A stretch of DNA of 64,000 nt. Source: Paroedura picta (Eukaryota > Chordata > Lepidosauria > Squamata > Gekkonidae). The stretch's first letter is position 1, and the number at the start of each line of letters is the position of its first letter. Below, piece by piece: positions 63,771-64,000 of this stretch. The DNA is taken from contig NC_135377.1 of NCBI RefSeq assembly GCF_049243985.1, forward strand, positions 60,212,145-60,276,144. Reading direction: 5' to 3'. The notes under the pieces are model-generated. The model saw nothing but the letters and a program-made list of their open reading frames with translations. It did no database searches and was not told where the DNA came from. The position numbers and the translations under genes were made by a program.

Positions 63771-64000
63771 CAACAATGTGCAGGTGGATAAAAACAGTTT
63801 GTTCACCTGTCTTATATTTTAATAGTGAAGTTGGCATATCTTTGGATACTTAAATCTGGTGACTCAAGCTGTGAACGAGCACGATGGACCTTTCCACAAA
63901 CACTGAAACAGGAAACATGAGCAGGAAAATGAAATCTTTCTTGTAAAAAAATACACAGGAATTTTTAAAAACTGAAAATAATTTTTTAAAGCACTTGTAA

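Overview
The window is nuclear DNA of a vertebrate, most likely a squamate reptile (lizard or gecko type). Coding sequence is split into short exons with GT-AG (and one AT-AC) introns. The repeats have a squamate character: Sauria-type tRNA SINEs with ACCTTT tails, a second tRNA-like SINE with a TTCTTC tail, CR1 and L2-like LINE 3' ends, a Bov-B LINE 3' end, a 5S-rRNA-derived SINE, SPIN-like and other hAT elements, and a long GATA array. I recognised no retrovirus, LTR element, CRISPR array, functional tRNA gene or functional rRNA gene.

Layout. 1-13.9 kb holds repeats and an orphan CpG island (1.96-2.92 kb). 14.1-17.9 kb is HSBP1L1 (+), with a U12-type AT-AC intron. 19.9-25.9 kb is TXNL4A/DIM1 (-), with a CpG-island promoter near 27.4-28.2 kb. 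31.4-37.0 kb and 44.2-51.0 kb are two complete tandem genes (+) for D-2-hydroxyacid dehydrogenases of the glyoxylate/hydroxypyruvate (or 2-ketogluconate) reductase type. Each has five coding exons with matching phases. 55.8-62.5 kb is RBFA (+), a mitochondrial ribosome-binding factor in seven exons. The right end is repeats.

The order HSBP1L1(+), TXNL4A(-), RBFA(+) is, from memory, that of human 18q23. The dehydrogenase pair between TXNL4A and RBFA has no human counterpart there that I know of. The genes do not form a pathway: a heat-shock-factor regulator homologue, a U5 snRNP protein, two metabolic oxidoreductases and a mitoribosome assembly factor are simply neighbours, each with its own CpG-rich start where one is visible. 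The most interesting items are the dehydrogenase pair, the AT-AC intron, a possible HSBP1L1 exon lying antisense inside TXNL4A, SPIN and Bov-B sequences of families known for horizontal transfer, and several nested insertions with intact target-site duplications.
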